NCBI RefSeq assembly: GCF_011421595.1
Contig: NZ_WTLH01000013.1
Span: 1-60,964 of the forward strand
Source of the DNA: Streptomyces sp. YIM 98790
GTDB taxonomy: Bacteria; Actinomycetota; Actinomycetes; Streptomycetales; Streptomycetaceae
Reading direction: 5' to 3'
Length of the DNA: 60,964 nt
The notes beneath the pieces are model-generated. The model did no database searches, was not told the origin of the DNA, and saw only the letters and a list, made by a program, of their open reading frames with translations. Positions within the stretch are counted from its first letter, which is position 1. Every line of letters starts with the position of its first letter. The position numbers and the translations under genes were made by a program. Below are positions 43,035-52,551 of this stretch, in pieces.

Positions 43035-45548
43035 GTGGTTCATGCGGCGGAGCACCCCCGACGGGCTGTGACGGCGGCAGTACAGGGCGCGATGCCGGCG
43101 GGGTACGCCGGAACACCGCGCCGCACCCGGCCACCGCGCCGGCCGCCACGAACCGTCCTCATCCCGCTGCTCACCGCCATGCTGCTGGGCTGGCTGCTGC
43201 CCCTGCCGTCGTCCCGGGCCGAGGCCGCCCAGCCCACGGGGCAGCACACCGCGGTGGACAACGACACCCCGGCGGTGCTCACCGTCACCAGTGTGGAACC
43301 CTCCGGCCCGGACGACGGCGACACCCTCACGGTGCGCGGCACGGTCACCAACGAGGGGGAGCACCCGATCGTCGAGGCGTCCGTGGATCCCCGCTATGCG
43401 GTCCCGCTGACCAGCCGATCCGCCGTGAAGGACGCCCTGGACCGGGAGGAATTCGCGCTGGAGCAGGACGGCGGATTCGTCGAGGGCCACCCGGCCGAGC
43501 TGGAGACCATCCCGCCGGGGCTGTCCCGCTCCTTCACCCTCCGGGTGCCGGTCTCGGCGCTCGGCTTCGGGGAGCCCGGCGCCTACCAGCTCGCCTTCAC
43601 CGTCACCGGGCAGACCGAGGAACAGCGCTGGGGCGACCGCATCCTGGGGGTGGGACGCACGGTCGTCCCCTGGCAGCAGGACGGCCGGAACGGCACCCCG
43701 GGGCTGCACCTGACCGTGCTGTGGCCGCTGATCTCCACCGCGCATCTGACCGGCCAGACCCAGACCGACGAGACCCAGACGCCGCTGTTCCAGGACGACA
43801 CCCTGCTGGCCGAGATCTCCCCCGGCGGCCGGCTGCACGAGATGGTGGCGCTCGGCTCCGAGCTGCCCGTCACCTGGGTCATCGACCCGGACCTGCTGGC
43901 CTCGGTGTCCGCCATGGCCGAGGAGTACTGGGTCGCGGGACCGGACGGCGACCCCGAGAAGCAGGTGGCCGGCCGCGGCCAGGAGGTCGCCCGCGCCTGG
44001 CTGCTCCGGCTCAAGGAGGCGGTGCGGGACGCCGAGGTGGTCGCGCTGCCGTTCGGTGACACCGATCTGGCCTCCCTGGCCCACCGGGGCAAGGACGTGC
44101 CCGGGGTGCTCTCCCACCTGAAGTCCGCCACCGATCTGGCCACCTCCACCGTGGAGACGGTGCTCGACGTGGTGCCGACCACCGAATACGCCTGGCCCGT
44201 GGAGGGCGCCGTGGACGCGGACATCGTCTCCGTGGCCACCGCCGCCGGCGCGGACGCCGTCATCGCCCGCAGCGACTCGCTGCGCAGCTACGAGGGCCTG
44301 AACTACACCCCCGGCGCGGCCGGCCCGATCGGCGGCGGCACCACCGCCGTGGTGGCCGACGCCCGCCTCTCCCGGCTGTTCGAGGGCGACATGAGCCGGG
44401 CCGGCAACGTTTCCCGGGCCCATCAGCGGCTGCTGGCCGAGACCCTGGTGATCGCCGACGAGGTTCCGGCCAAGGACCGCTCCCTGCTGTTCGCCCCGCA
44501 GCGGATGCCGAGCGCCGCACAGGCCCAGGCCATGGCCGATGCCCTGGGCGCCCTGCGGGAGCAGGGCTCCTGGCTGGACTTCGTCCCCCTGGCCCGGACC
44601 GCCTCGGCCGCGCCCGACCCGGACGCCTCCTTCACCGTGCCGAAGGCCGCGGACTATCCCGAGCGGCTGAGCGAGCAGGAACTGCCCGCCGAGGCGTTCC
44701 AGGACATGCGGGACACCCAGCAGACCCTGGACCGCTTCGCGGTGATCCTGACCCGCCCGGACCGGGTGGTGGTGCCGTTCGGCAACGCGATCCGCCGCGA
44801 GATGTCGGTCTCCTGGCGTGGCCGGCCCACCGAGGGCGCCCGCTTCCGGGCCGGGGTGGAGAACCAGCTCGACGGGCTGACGCAGCAGGTCTTCCTCATC
44901 GAGAAGTCCCCGATCACGCTCTCCGGGCGCAGCGCGGTCATCCCGGTCACGGTGCAGAACAACCTGATGCAGGACGTGCACAACCTGCGGCTGGAGCTGA
45001 CCTCCAGCCGCCGCATCGGCCTGGAGGTCGACGACGTCCAGGAGGTCACGGTCAGGGCCGGGCTCAACAAGGTGGTGAAGTTCGAGGCCAACGCCCGCGC
45101 CAACGGCAAGGCGTATCTGGAGGCCCAGCTCTACACCGCGGGCGAGACCCGCACCCCGTACGGGGAGGCGATCCGCTTCCAGGCGGATGTCACCTCCATC
45201 ACTTCCACGGTGCTGCTGGTCATCGCCGGCGGCCTGCTGCTCGTGGTGCTGGCCGGCATCCGGATGTACTCCCAGCGCAAGCGCGCCCAGGCCGAGGCCG
45301 GCCGCCCTGCCGACAGCGAGTCCGATGAGCCGGACGGACACAGTGACCCGGACGGACACAGTGAGCCGGACGGAGAGGGTGAGCCGGACGGACAGCAGGA
45401 CGACCAGCCGGATACGCCGCACAGCACCCCCCGGGCCGCCCCGCCGGGCGGAGGGCCGCATACTCCGCAGAGCGGCAGTGGGACCGACACCGACGGTGAC
45501 AGCGGTCTCTCCCCGGTCAGGGGTGAGAAGGTGGACCGCAGCGAGTGA
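43035..45548 (+). CDS. Large secreted, C-terminally anchored protein (DUF6049-like)
   Basis: 837 residues. A signal sequence with basic lead (RRTRPPRRPPRTVLIPLLTAML, cleavage after about AEA) is followed by beta-rich extracytoplasmic domains: an Ig-like start (TVTSVEPSGPDDGDTLTVRG), a central region resembling a carbohydrate-acting or hydrolase-like barrel (LPVTWVIDPDLLASV, EVVALPFGDTDLASLAH, YAWPVEGAVD) and a second beta domain. A transmembrane helix (STVLLVIAGGLLLVVLAGI) and an acidic tail (SDEPDGHSDPDGHSEPDG) close it. I recall this neighbour of murJ being annotated DUF6049. Function unknown, probably envelope. GAGGG precedes GTG 43035; ATG 43092 is another start. Same strand and 52 bp before murJ. 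Confidence 0.8.
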   Translation: MVHAAEHPRRAVTAAVQGAMPAGYAGTPRRTRPPRRPPRTVLIPLLTAMLLGWLLPLPSSRAEAAQPTGQHTAVDNDTPAVLTVTSVEPSGPDDGDTLTVRGTVTNEGEHPIVEASVDPRYAVPLTSRSAVKDALDREEFALEQDGGFVEGHPAELETIPPGLSRSFTLRVPVSALGFGEPGAYQLAFTVTGQTEEQRWGDRILGVGRTVVPWQQDGRNGTPGLHLTVLWPLISTAHLTGQTQTDETQTPLFQDDTLLAEISPGGRLHEMVALGSELPVTWVIDPDLLASVSAMAEEYWVAGPDGDPEKQVAGRGQEVARAWLLRLKEAVRDAEVVALPFGDTDLASLAHRGKDVPGVLSHLKSATDLATSTVETVLDVVPTTEYAWPVEGAVDADIVSVATAAGADAVIARSDSLRSYEGLNYTPGAAGPIGGGTTAVVADARLSRLFEGDMSRAGNVSRAHQRLLAETLVIADEVPAKDRSLLFAPQRMPSAAQAQAMADALGALREQGSWLDFVPLARTASAAPDPDASFTVPKAADYPERLSEQELPAEAFQDMRDTQQTLDRFAVILTRPDRVVVPFGNAIRREMSVSWRGRPTEGARFRAGVENQLDGLTQQVFLIEKSPITLSGRSAVIPVTVQNNLMQDVHNLRLELTSSRRIGLEVDDVQEVTVRAGLNKVVKFEANARANGKAYLEAQLYTAGETRTPYGEAIRFQADVTSITSTVLLVIAGGLLLVVLAGIRMYSQRKRAQAEAGRPADSESDEPDGHSDPDGHSEPDGEGEPDGQQDDQPDTPHSTPRAAPPGGGPHTPQSGSGTDTDGDSGLSPVRGEKVDRSE

Positions 45549-45600
45549 AGCCCGCGGCTGGGCCGGCCGGGCAGCCGGTGACACATGAGGTGGGGTAAGG

Positions 45601-47880
45601 ATGCAAGCGCCGTACGACCGTGAACACGGACCGGAGGCCGGGGGCGGGGAGCCCGCCGGCCCGCCCGCCCACGACCCCTACCTGGCGCAGAGCTACGCCC
45701 ATGACCCCTATGCGGAGCGCGATCCCCTGGCCCAGGACCCGGTGGAGGACGCCCTGTACGACCGCGCCTCGCACCCCCCGCCGCCGCCCGGCAGCACGCC
45801 CGACTCCGGCACCCTCTACCAGCCGCCGCCCACCCCCCGCCACGCCCCCGACCCGCAGCGCTGGGCGCCCCCGCCCGCCCCGGAGCCGGACCGTCCGGCC
45901 CGCCTGATGCCGCACGGCGACCAGCCCGGCGCCACCGAGTTCACCGGTGTCGACGACCTGGTCGGCGGGGCCGCCGAGCGCGGCGGCCCGGATGCGCCCC
46001 CGGCCGCGGCCCACCAGGACGTCTTCGCCCACCTCTACCGTGACCAGCAGGTCACCCCGCCGCCCGGACGCCTGCCCGGCACCGCGCCGCACTCCTCACC
46101 CGCGGAGACCGGCCCGCCACCGCGTCCGGGAGCCCACCCGGCGCCCCCGCCCCCGAAGCCGCCCGTGCAGCCCCCGTCGGCCGCTCCCGGACCGGTCCCC
46201 GGGCCCGATGCCACGCCCCCACCCCCCGCACCCGCGCCCGCCCGCCGCGGGTCCAGCCTGCTGAAGTCCAGCGCCATCATGGCCGCCGGCACCCTGGTCT
46301 CCCGGGTCACCGGCTTCGTCCGCCAGCTGGTCATCGTGGCCGCGCTGGGCGCCGCCGTCCTCGGCGACACCTACGCCATCGCCTGGGCGCTGCCGTCGAT
46401 GATCTACATCCTCACCATCGGCGGCGGCCTGAACTCCGTCTTCGTGCCGCAGCTCGTGCGCGCGATGAAGAACGACAACGACGGCGGCGAGGCCTATGCC
46501 AACCGCCTGCTCACCCTGATCACGGTCATCCTCACCGGCCTGGTCCTGGTGTCCGTGCTGGTCGCCCCGCTGCTGATCCGGATGATGTCGGCGAAGATCG
46601 CCGACGATCCGGCGGCCAACGAGGTCGCGGTCTCCTTCGCCCGCTACTGCCTGCCCACCATCCTCTTCATGGGCATCCATGTGGTGCTCGGCCAGATTCT
46701 CAACGCCCGCGACCGCTTCGGCCCCATGATGTGGACCCCGGTCCTCAACAACCTGGTGGTCATCTTCACCTTCGGCGCCTTCATCTGGGTCTACGGCACC
46801 CAGTCGTCCTCGGGCCTCGCCGTGGACACCATCCCCGCCGAGGGGGTCCGGCTGCTGGGCATCGGCACCCTGCTGGGACTGACCGTCCAGGCCCTGGCCA
46901 TGCTTCCCTATCTGCGTGCCGACGGCTTCCGGCTCCGCCCCCGCTTCGACTGGGCCGGCACCGGTATGGGCAAGGCCATGCGGCTGGCCAAGTGGACCGT
47001 GCTCTTCGTCTTCGCCAACCAGATCGGCCTGGTGGTGGTCTCCCAGTTCGCCACCTGGGCCGGCGAGAGCGCCGAAGCGGCCGGCTACCCGGGCACCGGT
47101 TTCATCGCCTACAGCAGCGCGCTGCTGATCTGGCAGATGCCGCAGGCCATCATCACCGTCTCGGTGATGGCCGCGCTGCTGCCCCGGCTCTCCCGCTCGG
47201 CCGCGGACGGCGACACTGCCGCGGTCCGGGACGATCTCTCCCACGGGCTGCGCACCTCGGCGGTGGCCATCGTCCCGATGGCCTTCGCCTTCGTCGCCCT
47301 CGGCGTGCCGATGTGCACCCTGCTGTTCGGTTCGGCCGGGGAGAGCGGGGCCCGCTCCTTCGGCTACATCCTGATGGCCTTCGGCCTGGGGCTGATCCCC
47401 TTCTCCGCCCAGTACGTGGTGCTGCGCGCCTTCCACGCCTACGAGGACACCCGGACCCCGTTCTACAACACCGTCATCGTCTCGGCGATCTGGATCGCGC
47501 TCTCCGCCCTGTCCTTCGTCGTCCTGCCGGACCGCTGGGTGGTGGCGGGCATCGCATTCGGCTACGGGATCGCCTACGCCCTGGGCGTGCTGGTGGCCTG
47601 GCGGCGGCTGCGCCGCCGGCTCGGCACCGATCTGGACGGCCACCGCATCATCCGCACCTACATCCGGCTGGGCGGCGCCAGCCTGCCGGCCGCAGTTCTC
47701 GGCGGCGCCGCCGGTTACGGCATCACCCAGGCGCTCGGCAGCGGACTGATCGGCTCGCTGCTGGCCCTGTGCGCCGGCGGGCTGGTCCTGCTGGGGGTCT
47801 TCTACCTGGCGGCCCGCCGGATGCGCATCACCGAACTGACCACGCTGGTAGGCATGGTGCGGGCCCGTCTCGGTCGCTGA
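45601..47880 (+). CDS. murJ: Lipid II flippase MurJ
   Basis: 759 residues. A Pro/Asp-rich disordered cytoplasmic tail of about 218 residues (with TPPPGRLPG and PPPPKPPVQPP) precedes a MurJ/MviN core of fourteen helices: SSAIMAAGTLVSRVTGFVRQ, GDTYAIAWALPSMIYILTIGGGLNSVFVPQLVRA, GIHVVLGQILNARDRFGPMMW and YSSALLIWQMPQAIITVSV. The Arg residues of the substrate cavity region and the early RVTGFVR signature are present. It moves lipid II across the membrane for peptidoglycan synthesis. In mycobacteria the same protein is fused to a pseudokinase that here is a separate downstream gene. Confidence 0.96.
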   Translation: MQAPYDREHGPEAGGGEPAGPPAHDPYLAQSYAHDPYAERDPLAQDPVEDALYDRASHPPPPPGSTPDSGTLYQPPPTPRHAPDPQRWAPPPAPEPDRPARLMPHGDQPGATEFTGVDDLVGGAAERGGPDAPPAAAHQDVFAHLYRDQQVTPPPGRLPGTAPHSSPAETGPPPRPGAHPAPPPPKPPVQPPSAAPGPVPGPDATPPPPAPAPARRGSSLLKSSAIMAAGTLVSRVTGFVRQLVIVAALGAAVLGDTYAIAWALPSMIYILTIGGGLNSVFVPQLVRAMKNDNDGGEAYANRLLTLITVILTGLVLVSVLVAPLLIRMMSAKIADDPAANEVAVSFARYCLPTILFMGIHVVLGQILNARDRFGPMMWTPVLNNLVVIFTFGAFIWVYGTQSSSGLAVDTIPAEGVRLLGIGTLLGLTVQALAMLPYLRADGFRLRPRFDWAGTGMGKAMRLAKWTVLFVFANQIGLVVVSQFATWAGESAEAAGYPGTGFIAYSSALLIWQMPQAIITVSVMAALLPRLSRSAADGDTAAVRDDLSHGLRTSAVAIVPMAFAFVALGVPMCTLLFGSAGESGARSFGYILMAFGLGLIPFSAQYVVLRAFHAYEDTRTPFYNTVIVSAIWIALSALSFVVLPDRWVVAGIAFGYGIAYALGVLVAWRRLRRRLGTDLDGHRIIRTYIRLGGASLPAAVLGGAAGYGITQALGSGLIGSLLALCAGGLVLLGVFYLAARRMRITELTTLVGMVRARLGR

Positions 47881-47910
47881 CCGCTCCCGGTCACAGGGCC
47901 CGCTTACCCA

Positions 47911-47932
47911 TCCTGTACAACTCCTGTACAAC
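47911..47932. repeat. 11-bp direct repeat after murJ
   Basis: TCCTGTACAAC occurs twice in immediate succession, 30 bases past the murJ stop and about 115 bases before the pseudokinase. It might be a regulator site for the downstream operon. Confidence 0.75.
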
Positions 47933-48047
47933 CTACGGCAGCCCTCAGATGTCGTGCGGGGTACGGAAGTAGCGGCACAATTGACGTCAGGCAAGGGCAT
48001 GGACCACGGCCGGCATCAAGGCCATTGACGGGGAGGCGGAGAATACG

Positions 48048-49757
48048 GTGGCGGAACGCTCAACGGCCACAAGTCCCTCTCAGCCGCCCGCCGGGGGAGG
48101 CAGGAAGGGCAAGGCCGCCGCCGGGAAAGGTGAGCAGCCCTCACAGAACTCGCCGGAGGCTCCCTCGGAGGAGACCTCGGAGCAAGCCCCCGAAGACTCC
48201 GCCAAGGAACCGCCCGAGCTGCACAGTGGGCACCGCCTCTCCCGCCGCTACCGGCTGGAGGAGTGCATCACCCGGCTGGACGGGTTCAGCAGCTGGCGCG
48301 CGGTGGACGAGAAGCTGCGCCGTGCCGTGGGCGTCCATGTGCTGCCCGCCGACCACGAACGGGCCGGGCAGGTCATCAAGGCGGCCCGTTCGGCGGCCAC
48401 GATGAGCGATGCGCGCTTTGTGCAGGTGCTGGACGCCGCCGACGACGGCGAACTGGTCTATGTCATCCACGAGTGGCTGTCCGACGCCACCCCCCTGGGC
48501 ACCGTGCTGGCCTCCGGCCCGCTGGAGGCGCACGAGGCGTACACCCTGGTCTGCCAGCTCGCCGAGGGGATGAGCGAGGCGCACCGCAAGGATCTGGCTC
48601 ATCTCCGGCTGAACCCCACGAGCGTGCTGCGCACCAGCGCCGGCCAGTTCCGTATCCGGGGCCTGGCCGTGGACGCGGCACTGCGCGGCATCACCGGCGA
48701 CGACGCCCGGCGCGTCGACACCCAGGCCATCGGTGCCCTGCTCTATGCCTCACTCACCCAGCGCTGGCCGTCCCCGGAGGGCGGGTACGGGCTGTCCGGG
48801 GTCGCGGGGCTGCGGGGGAACTCGCGGGATTCCCTGGCCAGTCCGGAACAGGTCCGGGCCGGGGTGCACCGGGGCCTGTCCGAACTGGCGATGCGAGCTC
48901 TGATCAACGAGGGTGCCACCGCGGCCAGTCACAAGCCTCCGTGCACCTCCCCGGAGGAACTGCTCAAGGCCATCGGCGAGATGCCCCGCATCCGCCCGCC
49001 CGAGCCCGATCCCGGCCTGCTGGCCGCCTATGGCCACAACGGCTTCCAGAACGGTCCGGCCGCCGCGCCCGGCCCGGCGGTCACTCAGCCTGCTGGCGCG
49101 GCGGCCCCGCCCGCCCTGCCCGGCCGGACCGGAAAGATCCTCAAGTGGGGGGTCTCCGCGCTGCTGATCGCCGCGCTGGGGCTGAGCAGCTGGCAGATTG
49201 CCGACGCACTGATGAAGGGCGATCCGGCGCCCAAGCAGCCCCCGGTCTCCCAGGAGACCACCGACCCCGAGGACAACGAGCCCCAGCCCACCGCCGCCCC
49301 TGTCGAAGTCGCCGCGGTCCATGACTTCGACCCGTGGGGGGACGGCCAGGATCCGGACGACGTGGCCAATGTGCTGGACGGCGATCCGGAGACCTACTGG
49401 CAGACCGCGAACTACTTCGGTCCGTCCTTCGGCAACCTCAAGGAGGGCGTGGGCCTGCTGCTGGATCTCGGCGAAAGCCGCTCGGTGAGCGCGGTCGAGG
49501 TCTCGGCGCTCGGCGGCGACCACCCCATGCAGCTGATGATCCCCTCGGGCGGGGCGGGCCAGGCCGGCGGCAGCGGCACCCTGCCCTCCTCTCTCGATCA
49601 GTTCACCCCCATCGCCGAGGAATCCGGTACGTCGATCACCCTGGCGACGGACCAGCCGGTGGACACCCGCTATCTTCTCGTCTGGCTCACGGATCTCCCC
49701 CAGGGCACGGACGGCAACTACCGTGGGCGCATCACCGAGATCAGGGTCACCGGCTGA
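48048..49757 (+). CDS. Membrane pseudokinase with external discoidin-like domain
   Basis: 569 residues. A disordered Ser/Glu-rich N terminus (about 55 residues) is followed by a kinase-like domain (about 60-325) that has lost catalysis. The nucleotide-binding Lys of VAVK is replaced in VGVHVLPADHE, the HRD motif reads HRKDLAHLRLNPTSVL, and no DFG is visible. One transmembrane helix (LKWGVSALLIAALGLSSWQIA, about 365-385) leads to an extracytoplasmic domain resembling a discoidin/F5-8C fold (DGDPETYWQTANYF, GLLLDLGESRSVSAVEV). In M. tuberculosis the MurJ protein carries such pseudokinase and external domains in one chain, where the phosphorylated pseudokinase binds FhaA. Start GTG 48048 follows GGGAGGCGG. 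Sigma factor gene 15 bp downstream. Confidence 0.85.
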   Translation: MAERSTATSPSQPPAGGGRKGKAAAGKGEQPSQNSPEAPSEETSEQAPEDSAKEPPELHSGHRLSRRYRLEECITRLDGFSSWRAVDEKLRRAVGVHVLPADHERAGQVIKAARSAATMSDARFVQVLDAADDGELVYVIHEWLSDATPLGTVLASGPLEAHEAYTLVCQLAEGMSEAHRKDLAHLRLNPTSVLRTSAGQFRIRGLAVDAALRGITGDDARRVDTQAIGALLYASLTQRWPSPEGGYGLSGVAGLRGNSRDSLASPEQVRAGVHRGLSELAMRALINEGATAASHKPPCTSPEELLKAIGEMPRIRPPEPDPGLLAAYGHNGFQNGPAAAPGPAVTQPAGAAAPPALPGRTGKILKWGVSALLIAALGLSSWQIADALMKGDPAPKQPPVSQETTDPEDNEPQPTAAPVEVAAVHDFDPWGDGQDPDDVANVLDGDPETYWQTANYFGPSFGNLKEGVGLLLDLGESRSVSAVEVSALGGDHPMQLMIPSGGAGQAGGSGTLPSSLDQFTPIAEESGTSITLATDQPVDTRYLLVWLTDLPQGTDGNYRGRITEIRVTG

Positions 49758-49771
49758 GGGAGCGACATCAG

Positions 49772-50482
49772 GTGGAGGGGGTACAGGCAGAACCGGACGA
49801 GGAGGTCCTCGCCCGGCATGTTGCCGGAGACCCCGATGCCTTCGGCCTGCTGGTCCGCCGGCACCGGGACCGGCTGTGGGCGGTGGCGCTGAAGACTCTG
49901 GGGGACCGGGAGGACGCGGCCGACGCCGTGCAGGAAGCGCTGCTCTCCGCCTACCGTTCCGCCCACACCTTCCGCGGACAGGCAGCCGTCACCACCTGGC
50001 TGCACCGGATCACCGTCAACGCCTGTCTGGACCGGGTACGCCAGCGCAAGAGCCGCCGCACCTCGCCGATGCCCGAGGCGGAACGCCTGGAGACGCTGCT
50101 GGAGCCGCAGGAGCCGGCCGATCTGCCGGCGGAGCGCCAGGACCTCCGCCGCGAACTGCGCGAGGCACTGGACGAGCTGCCGGCCGACCAGCGCGCCGCC
50201 CTGGTGCTGGTGGACATGCAGGGCTATCCGGTCGCCGAGGCCGCCCGCATCCTCGACGTCCCCACCGGCACGGTCAAGAGCCGCTGCGCCCGGGGCCGCG
50301 CCCGGCTGCTTCCCCTGCTCCGTCACCTGCGCTCCGGAGCGGAGTCCCGCGAGGAGGGCGCACCGGACAGCGCAGCAAGGAACCGGACAAGCCGCTCCTC
50401 CGTCCCATCGTCGAGACACCCGGGCACCCCGAGCGGACCGGACGGTGCCGGAGCCATGCAGGGCGGAGGTGAGCACGCGTGA
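49772..50482 (+). CDS. sigM: ECF sigma factor SigM
   Basis: 236 residues. Region 2 (DAFGLLVRRHRDRLWAVALKTLGDREDAADAVQEALLSAY) and region 4 (LPADQRAALVLVDMQGYPVAEAARILDVPTGTVKSR) are clear, as in ECF sigma factors. Neighbouring genes match the SigM locus of mycobacteria (mviN-sigM-trxB-trxC). A Ser/Arg/Pro-rich tail of about 45 residues follows region 4. GTG 49772 has GAGGGAG eight to nine bases upstream. Its stop overlaps the start of the anti-sigma gene (GTGA). Confidence 0.92.
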   Translation: MEGVQAEPDEEVLARHVAGDPDAFGLLVRRHRDRLWAVALKTLGDREDAADAVQEALLSAYRSAHTFRGQAAVTTWLHRITVNACLDRVRQRKSRRTSPMPEAERLETLLEPQEPADLPAERQDLRRELREALDELPADQRAALVLVDMQGYPVAEAARILDVPTGTVKSRCARGRARLLPLLRHLRSGAESREEGAPDSAARNRTSRSSVPSSRHPGTPSGPDGAGAMQGGGEHA

Positions 50483-51360
50483 AGGAGACCCATCCCGAGC
50501 CTGCCGAGATCTCCGCCCTGCACGAGGATCTGCTCTCCGCCGCCGAGGCCGCCGCGCTGGGCCGCCACCTCGACGGCTGCGCGGAGTGCTCCGCGATCGC
50601 CGCCGATCTGGAGACGCTCCGGCAGGAGCTGTCCGGTCTGGGCGATCCGGGCCCCATGCCCGAGGACATCGCCGCGCGCATCGACGCCGCTCTGGCCGCC
50701 GAGGCGGTTTCACGTGAAACCGATACGACCGCCGTTTCACGTGAAACCGTGCCCGCCGCCCCATCCTCGGGGGAGGGTGTCAAACCGCGCGCCTGGCCCT
50801 GGCTGGCCCTGGCCGCCGTCACCGTCCTGGCGGTGCTCGGTCTGGGCGGGGTCGTTCTTCAGTCCCTCTCCCCGCCCGGTTCCGGCGCGGACGATGCCGG
50901 TGCGGCCGCCGACCTTGCCCAGGGCTCGGAGCAGGCGGAGAGGTCGGTCGCGGAGAGCGATGTGACCGCCAGGGTCCACTCCCTGCTCTCCCGCCGGGAT
51001 TCCGCCGCGGAAGGCGAGCCGTTCTCCAACGACGACGGCATCGACCAGGGTGGGGAAGACACCGGCGAGGACCACGATGCCGAGGAGAGCGGCGACGGAA
51101 CACAGGAATCCGCGCCCGGCACCGGACCGGCCCAGACGGCTCCCCGCTGTGTGCTCTCGGCCACCGGCCGCTCCTCCGAGACCCCCTTGGCCGTGGACCC
51201 GTACTTCGCCTTCGACGGGCTGCGGACCTACCTCCTGGTGCTGGAGCACTCGAAGAGCCGAGAGCTGGTCGACGCCTACGTGGTCACCGCCGAGTGCACC
51301 TCCGGTTCTTCCCCGCAGACGGGTGAACTCCTGTACCAGGAGACTGTGGCCCGCCCCTGA
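50479..51360 (+). CDS. Transmembrane anti-sigma factor (zinc-finger type)
   Basis: 293 residues. The N-terminal ZAS motif reads H30-x3-C34-x2-C37 (GRHLDGCAECSA), which binds zinc and the cognate sigma factor. A linker encoded partly by two parS sites (AVSRETDTTAVSRETVPA, about residues 75-92) precedes one transmembrane helix (WPWLALAAVTVLAVLGLGGVV, about 105-125). An acidic, probably disordered section and a small extracytoplasmic domain with two cysteines (PRCVLSATGR, TAECTSGSS) complete it. A four-base overlap with sigM (GTGA) indicates translational coupling and that SigM is its partner. Confidence 0.9.
   Translation: MKETHPEPAEISALHEDLLSAAEAAALGRHLDGCAECSAIAADLETLRQELSGLGDPGPMPEDIAARIDAALAAEAVSRETDTTAVSRETVPAAPSSGEGVKPRAWPWLALAAVTVLAVLGLGGVVLQSLSPPGSGADDAGAAADLAQGSEQAERSVAESDVTARVHSLLSRRDSAAEGEPFSNDDGIDQGGEDTGEDHDAEESGDGTQESAPGTGPAQTAPRCVLSATGRSSETPLAVDPYFAFDGLRTYLLVLEHSKSRELVDAYVVTAECTSGSSPQTGELLYQETVARP
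50707..50747. other. Two parS sites inside the anti-sigma gene
   Basis: Perfect GTTTCACGTGAAAC at 50707-50720 and again at 50734-50747, 27 bp apart centre to centre. Both are in the same reading frame and encode Val-Ser-Arg-Glu-Thr, with a Val-Ser-Arg-Glu-Thr repeat in the linker before the membrane helix. Confidence 0.93.
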
Positions 51361-51404
51361 GAAGGGCAAGAAATCATCTGCCCCTGGCTTCAACCACCCG
51401 CCCA

Positions 51405-51432
51405 GGGAATGCCCGGGGCCTTAGTATCCGTT
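51405..51432 (+). promoter_or_regulatory. SigR-type promoter for trxBA
   Basis: GGGAAT (51405-51410), 19 bases, then GTT (51430-51432) match the Streptomyces SigR consensus GGAAT-N18/19-GTT, and trxBA is a known SigR target in S. coelicolor. The start codon of trxB lies about 80 bases downstream. Confidence 0.78.
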
Positions 51433-51514
51433 ACTGGACTGAGGATCCCGCCCGGGGTCCCGGCAGGCCCTCAGAGACACTCCGAGATCCGCCCCGAGAC
51501 AAGGAAGACATGCC

Positions 51515-52501
51515 GTGAGCGACGTCCGCAACGTGATCATCATCGGCTCCGGGCCCGCCGGATATACGGCCGCTCTCTACACAGCACGGGCTTCGCTGAA
51601 GCCTCTGGTCTTCGAGGGCGCGGTCACCGCGGGCGGCGCCCTGATGAACACCACAGAGGTCGAGAACTTCCCCGGCTTCCGCGAGGGCATCATGGGACCG
51701 GAGCTGATGGACAGCATGCGCGCCCAGGCGGAGCGCTTCGGTGCCGAACTGGTCCCGGACGATGTCACCGCGGTGGACCTCACGGGGGACATCAAGACGG
51801 TCACCGACTCGGCCGGCACGGTGCACCGCGCCAAGACGGTGATCGTCGCCACCGGCTCCCAGCACCGCAAGCTGGGCCTGCCGGGGGAGGACGAGCTCTC
51901 CGGCCGGGGCGTGTCCTACTGCGCGACCTGTGACGGCTTCTTCTTCCGCGAGCACGACATCGTGGTCGTGGGCGGCGGTGACACCGCCATGGAGGAGGCC
52001 ACCTTCCTCTCCCGCTTCGCGCGCACGGTGACCGTGGTCCACCGCCGCGATGCGCTGCGCGCCTCCAAGGCGATGCAGGAGCGTGCCTTTGCCGATCCCA
52101 AGATCTCGTTCCGCTGGAACAGCGAGGTTGCGGCCATCCATGCGGCGGAGGGCAAGCTGTCCGGCCTGACGCTGCGCGACACCGTGACCGGTGAGACCTC
52201 CAGCCTCGCGGCCACGGGCCTGTTCGTCGCCATCGGGCACGACCCGCGGGTCGAGCTGTTCAAGGACCAGCTCGATCTGGACCAGGAGGGCTACCTCAAG
52301 GTCGACGCGCCCTCGACCCGCACCAACGTCCCCGGGGTCTTCGCCGCCGGAGATGTGGTGGACCACACCTACCGCCAGGCCATCACGGCCGCCGGAACCG
52401 GCTGCGCCGCCGCGCTGGATGCGGAACGCTATCTGGCGGCACTGAGCGACCAGGCACCTCTGGTGGAGGCCGCCGTGGTCCAGCAGACCATCGAAGCCTG
52501 A
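51515..52501 (+). CDS. trxB: Thioredoxin reductase
   Basis: 328 residues. FAD site [19 protein letters not shown], redox-active disulfide CATC in [16 protein letters not shown] site [19 protein letters not shown] and a second FAD block [23 protein letters not shown]. It reduces thioredoxin with NADPH. GTG 51515 follows AAGGAAG; an out-of-frame ATG at 51509 makes only the two-codon ATGCCGTGA, whose last bases overlap this start. Together with trxA it is the redox pair under SigR-type control. Confidence 0.97.
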   Translation: MSDVRNVIIIGSGPAGYTAALYTARASLKPLVFEGAVTAGGALMNTTEVENFPGFREGIMGPELMDSMRAQAERFGAELVPDDVTAVDLTGDIKTVTDSAGTVHRAKTVIVATGSQHRKLGLPGEDELSGRGVSYCATCDGFFFREHDIVVVGGGDTAMEEATFLSRFARTVTVVHRRDALRASKAMQERAFADPKISFRWNSEVAAIHAAEGKLSGLTLRDTVTGETSSLAATGLFVAIGHDPRVELFKDQLDLDQEGYLKVDAPSTRTNVPGVFAAGDVVDHTYRQAITAAGTGCAAALDAERYLAALSDQAPLVEAAVVQQTIEA

Positions 52502-52551
52502 CCCGGGCCTCGCCTCACGTCCGTACCTCTGTTGAGCAAAGGAGAACTGCC

